NCBI GenBank assembly: GCA_019694875.1
Contig: JAIBBC010000003.1
Coordinates: 484,469 to 548,468, forward strand
DNA: 64,000 nucleotides
Direction of reading: 5' to 3'
Source: Cyclobacteriaceae bacterium
GTDB lineage: Bacteria > Bacteroidota > Bacteroidia > Cytophagales > Cyclobacteriaceae
Shown here: positions 61,663-64,000 of the stretch, piece after piece
Numbering within the stretch: position 1 is the first letter of the stretch
Layout of the letters: every line of letters begins with the position of its first letter
Program-made: the position numbers and the translations under genes
Notes under the pieces: model-generated
Database searches by the model: none
What the model was told of the DNA's origin: nothing
The model's input: the letters and a program-made list of their open reading frames with translations, nothing else

Positions 61663-62205
61663 ATGATCAGGGCAAAACATTGGATCATCGTCATTTTTAT
61701 TCTTTCCGGATATGTTGTTTCGGCTCAGGACGCGGTGCCGCCACGATTAAGCCCGGCCGCTTTTGCCACCCTTCGATACAAGGATACGTACATTAAGATT
61801 ACCTACTGCCAGCCACAGAAGCGAGGACGCGAAATTTTTGGCGGCCTTGTGCCCTACGGGCAGGTTTGGCGCACGGGTGCAAATGAAGCAACCGAAATCA
61901 CATTAACGAAAGACGTATTCATCAACGGTATGATGATTACCGCAGGCACCTACTCGCTGTTCACCGTTCCCGATAAGGACAAATGGGTTATTATCTTAAA
62001 TAAAGAACTCGGCTTGTGGGGATCATACAACTATAACTACAAAAATGACCTCGTCCGTTTCGAGGTGCCTGTGCAGGCCGACACGATTGTTAACGAATCG
62101 TTTACGATAAAATTTGACCAGCGTAATAACGTGGCCGACCTTTTGCTTCTGTGGGATAAAACAAAAATCAGTATTCCGTTTCAGTGCATTGAACCCCGCC
62201 AGTAA
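61663..62205 (+). CDS. DUF2911 secreted protein
   Basis: The 180-residue protein has a signal peptide (MIRAKHWIIVIFILSGYVVSAQ). DUF2911 features are ARLSPAAFATLRYKD-like LSPAAFATLRYKDTYIKI, GGLVPYGQVWRTGANEATEI, INGMMITAGTYSLFTVPD and LGLWGSYNYNYKND. The family's role is unknown. It ends 1 bp before the next gene. Confidence 0.9.
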   Translation: MIRAKHWIIVIFILSGYVVSAQDAVPPRLSPAAFATLRYKDTYIKITYCQPQKRGREIFGGLVPYGQVWRTGANEATEITLTKDVFINGMMITAGTYSLFTVPDKDKWVIILNKELGLWGSYNYNYKNDLVRFEVPVQADTIVNESFTIKFDQRNNVADLLLLWDKTKISIPFQCIEPRQ

Positions 62206-62206
62206 C

Positions 62207-62710
62207 ATGAAATCTCTATTACTCTTTGCGTTGTCAGTTATCCTGACAACCGGTTACGGACAAGAAACCGAGCTTGATCGCAGAAATGGTTTTAAAGACA
62301 TCAAGCTCGCCTCCCCGATTGATTCGATCAAAGGCGCAACGTTTAAAAAAGACTTCAGGCACGATAACCATGCAGTGAAGCTTTATGTGATCGAACATCC
62401 GGATTATGCGTCTATCGGTGAGGTAAAGGTTAACCAGATTGAAGCCAAAACATACAAGGGACTCATTTATCAGCTTACTGTGCGGACGGAAAAAGATACC
62501 CGCCTGATGAAAGGAATGGAAAGCGCGCTGGGTAAGCCGATTTACAACGTCCGTGACGAATCGTACAACTGGGTTGGCGAAAAACTCGGGCTCAAATTCC
62601 GGTCGCACTCCAAAAGCCAGCTTGAGCTCGAATACACTTCCACCATTGTTTTGAAAATGATGCAGGAAGATAAAAAACAAAAGATCAAGGATATCGCTAA
62701 CGACTTTTAG
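62207..62710 (+). CDS. Small secreted hypothetical protein
   Basis: From ATG 62207 the protein has 167 residues with a signal peptide (MKSLLLFALSVILTTGYGQ). The mature part has GFKDIKLASPIDSIKGATFK, a segment seen in small Bacteroidota exported proteins, and a final basic, helical tail (KMMQEDKKQKIKDIANDF). No family name can be assigned. It is next to DUF2911 in the same orientation, and its last codons overlap the lgt stop region by 14 bp on the opposite strand. Confidence 0.6.
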   Translation: MKSLLLFALSVILTTGYGQETELDRRNGFKDIKLASPIDSIKGATFKKDFRHDNHAVKLYVIEHPDYASIGEVKVNQIEAKTYKGLIYQLTVRTEKDTRLMKGMESALGKPIYNVRDESYNWVGEKLGLKFRSHSKSQLELEYTSTIVLKMMQEDKKQKIKDIANDF

Positions 62711-63476
62711 CGATCGGGTTTTTCTTCGACCAGCGCACGTACACAAATCCGGCTGCAGTTATTATCAGCAGTGCAATAAACTGTGAGTGTGAAAGGATGC
62801 CGTCAATAATAAAACCGCGTGCAACATCGCCCCGGAAAATCTCCAGCATGCTTCTCCCAATGGCGTACAGGATCACGTACAAAAGAAAAAGCTGACCGTA
62901 GAATTTCTGGAATCGTGACTTGATCAACAGCAACAACAGCATCACCAGAAATATGTAGCCAGCCTCCAGGAGTTGTGTAGGAACTAACGGCTGATTAAGC
63001 GGAGCCTGACAGGCAGCATCGGTGAACGTTACACCCAACGGTCCTGAAGTGGGCTTGCCGTAACAACATCCTGCCAGGAAACAACCAATCCGGCCGAACA
63101 TGTGCACAATGCACGTTACAACGGCCATCACGTCAAGCATTTTATACGTATTCAGCTTGTGTTTCCGGAAGAACCATAGCATCGCGGGCACCGCAAAGAG
63201 AAAGGAGCCATAGAATACAAACCCACGGCCGGCCAGCAATTTGCCGGGTTGTTCGGTGTACAATGACGGATTTTCGAAAAACAGGAAAACTTTTCCGCCT
63301 ATAAATGCTGCAATGAAGATGATCAGGAAAAGCGAGTTGGCCTGATCGAATGTTAATCCAACATCCTTACGTCCCTGGAAATACATGTATGCTACTGCTC
63401 CGATCACGCCAAGTGCAATCATGAAGCCATAGCTGTAAACGGTTATTCCGCCCAGTTCAAAAAGAATCGGATGCAT
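62697..63476 (-). CDS. lgt: Prolipoprotein diacylglyceryl transferase
   Basis: The 259-residue integral membrane protein has about seven helices and the Lgt signature HMFGRIGCFLAGCCYGKPT (His and Arg of the catalytic site), with GFVFYGSFL before and GRSMLEIFRGD after. It attaches diacylglycerol to the cysteine of lipoprotein signal peptides, which serves the many lipoproteins in this window. It is minus strand, start near the C1 peptidase gene's stop. Confidence 0.95.
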   Translation of the reverse strand: MHPILFELGGITVYSYGFMIALGVIGAVAYMYFQGRKDVGLTFDQANSLFLIIFIAAFIGGKVFLFFENPSLYTEQPGKLLAGRGFVFYGSFLFAVPAMLWFFRKHKLNTYKMLDVMAVVTCIVHMFGRIGCFLAGCCYGKPTSGPLGVTFTDAACQAPLNQPLVPTQLLEAGYIFLVMLLLLLIKSRFQKFYGQLFLLYVILYAIGRSMLEIFRGDVARGFIIDGILSHSQFIALLIITAAGFVYVRWSKKNPIAKSR

Positions 63477-63482
63477 GGAAAC

Positions 63483-64000
63483 TTATTTGATCCCTAATTT
63501 AGATTTTAATTTTGGATCAAGTGCGGCCTTTGGAACCACCAGGCTGATGGTATTGATGGCAAAGTACACCTCGGAAACGTTGATGTATCCTTTGAACGGA
63601 CCGATTTCACCCCACGAGTTTTTAACCAGGAAAAACTTCTTGCCACCGGCCGACTTTTCAATGCCCACCAAGTGCATCAGGTGGTCATCCTGCGTAACGA
63701 GACTTTCGAAAAGTTGCTGACGACTCGCCTGATCGAATTTAACTTCCTCCTGATCAGGCGTAATGTTTTGCGGCCGGTCGGTTCCAACCCATTGAATGGC
63801 ATAACCCGAACTTTGATTGAAGTACCGGTTGCTGACATCGGCATCCCACATCACCGAATATCCCGATTGCACAGCACGCTCGGTTAATGAAATCATTTCA
63901 CCCAGCGGCACATTGTAATACGATCCGTTCAGGAAGTTATCGGGTACCTCCAGGATGAATGAACTGTAAAAAGGATGGTGACTGAATGAGGTGATATTGA
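63483..64000 (-). CDS. C1 (papain/bleomycin-hydrolase-like) peptidase, C-terminal part; cut at the window edge
   Basis: The frame is open beyond the first GTG at 63911 to position 64000 and continues off the window, so the N-terminus with the catalytic Cys is absent. Visible are the SFSHHPFYSSFILEVPD segment, GYSVMWDADVS, the catalytic His in DDHLMHLVGIEK and the Asn in FLVKNSWGEIG. This is a secreted-type aminopeptidase-C-like peptidase of the kind found in Bacteroidota. It is complete at the C-terminus (KSKLGIK). Confidence 0.85.
   Translation of the reverse strand, partial: NITSFSHHPFYSSFILEVPDNFLNGSYYNVPLGEMISLTERAVQSGYSVMWDADVSNRYFNQSSGYAIQWVGTDRPQNITPDQEEVKFDQASRQQLFESLVTQDDHLMHLVGIEKSAGGKKFFLVKNSWGEIGPFKGYINVSEVYFAINTISLVVPKAALDPKLKSKLGIK

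Overview
The window is a chromosomal segment of a Bacteroidota bacterium, most likely a Cytophagales/Cyclobacteriaceae-type organism. Pointers are a type IX secretion (T9SS) C-terminal sorting domain at 55482-57176, the DUF1800/DUF1501 pair, DUF4159 and DUF2911 proteins, a serine-palmitoyltransferase-like enzyme, a small bacterial histone-H1-like protein, a BlaI/M56-TonB regulatory pair, and TTG-N18-TAnnTTTG promoters. Most of the window is ordinary chromosome: topoisomerase IV (parC, parE), alaS, gatB, thyA, murB, lgt, dprA, pyrophosphatase, Tex, a biotin carboxylase and a dCMP deaminase. No rRNA, tRNA, CRISPR array, prophage or transposase was seen.

Region 1-6200 is the accessory part. It opens with a 21-bp tandem array (about 48-508) that is open in frame as a heptapeptide repeat. 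Small secreted, membrane or lipoprotein genes follow, all on the minus strand. A J-domain membrane protein there (2275-2795) is broken by a one-base frameshift. From 3401 to 4564, three intergenic spacers share paired end motifs and an internal inverted repeat, in an arrangement like integron attC sites. They separate unrelated single genes: a lipoprotein, a membrane protein, an NTF2-fold immunity-like protein and an Ntn-hydrolase/TPR/carbohydrate-binding fusion. This looks like a gene-cassette array without a visible integrase. The fusion gene is also flanked by two same-orientation 58-bp repeats.

Region 6200-15200 holds Tex, a dense patch of REP-like palindromes with a 124-bp direct duplication, and a carbohydrate block (GH13 amylase, GH127-type hydrolase, TIM-barrel isomerase/epimerase, phytanoyl-CoA-dioxygenase-like enzyme) with a divergent AraC regulator. 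Region 15200-30300 contains parC/parE, an alkylglycerol-monooxygenase-like desaturase, the histone-like gene, the serine palmitoyltransferase homologue, and a plus-strand run of biotin carboxylase, DUF1015, Maf and CPBP protease. Pyrophosphatase and a GT90 glycosyltransferase follow.

Region 30300-49500 has a TolC/HlyD efflux pair with L-serine dehydratase beta, thyA, envelope proteins, a TlpA-BlaI-M56/TonB operon behind a perfect palindromic candidate operator, gatB, alaS and a tandem pair of M23 peptidases. Region 49500-64000 has a VapBC-like module whose antitoxin is very short, CapA, a MerR regulator, DprA, HMG-CoA lyase, the DUF1800-DUF1501(T9SS)-barrel-lipoprotein operon, murB, two lysine-rich small genes, dCMP deaminase, two small secreted proteins, lgt and the C-terminal part of a papain-like (C1) peptidase cut by the window edge.
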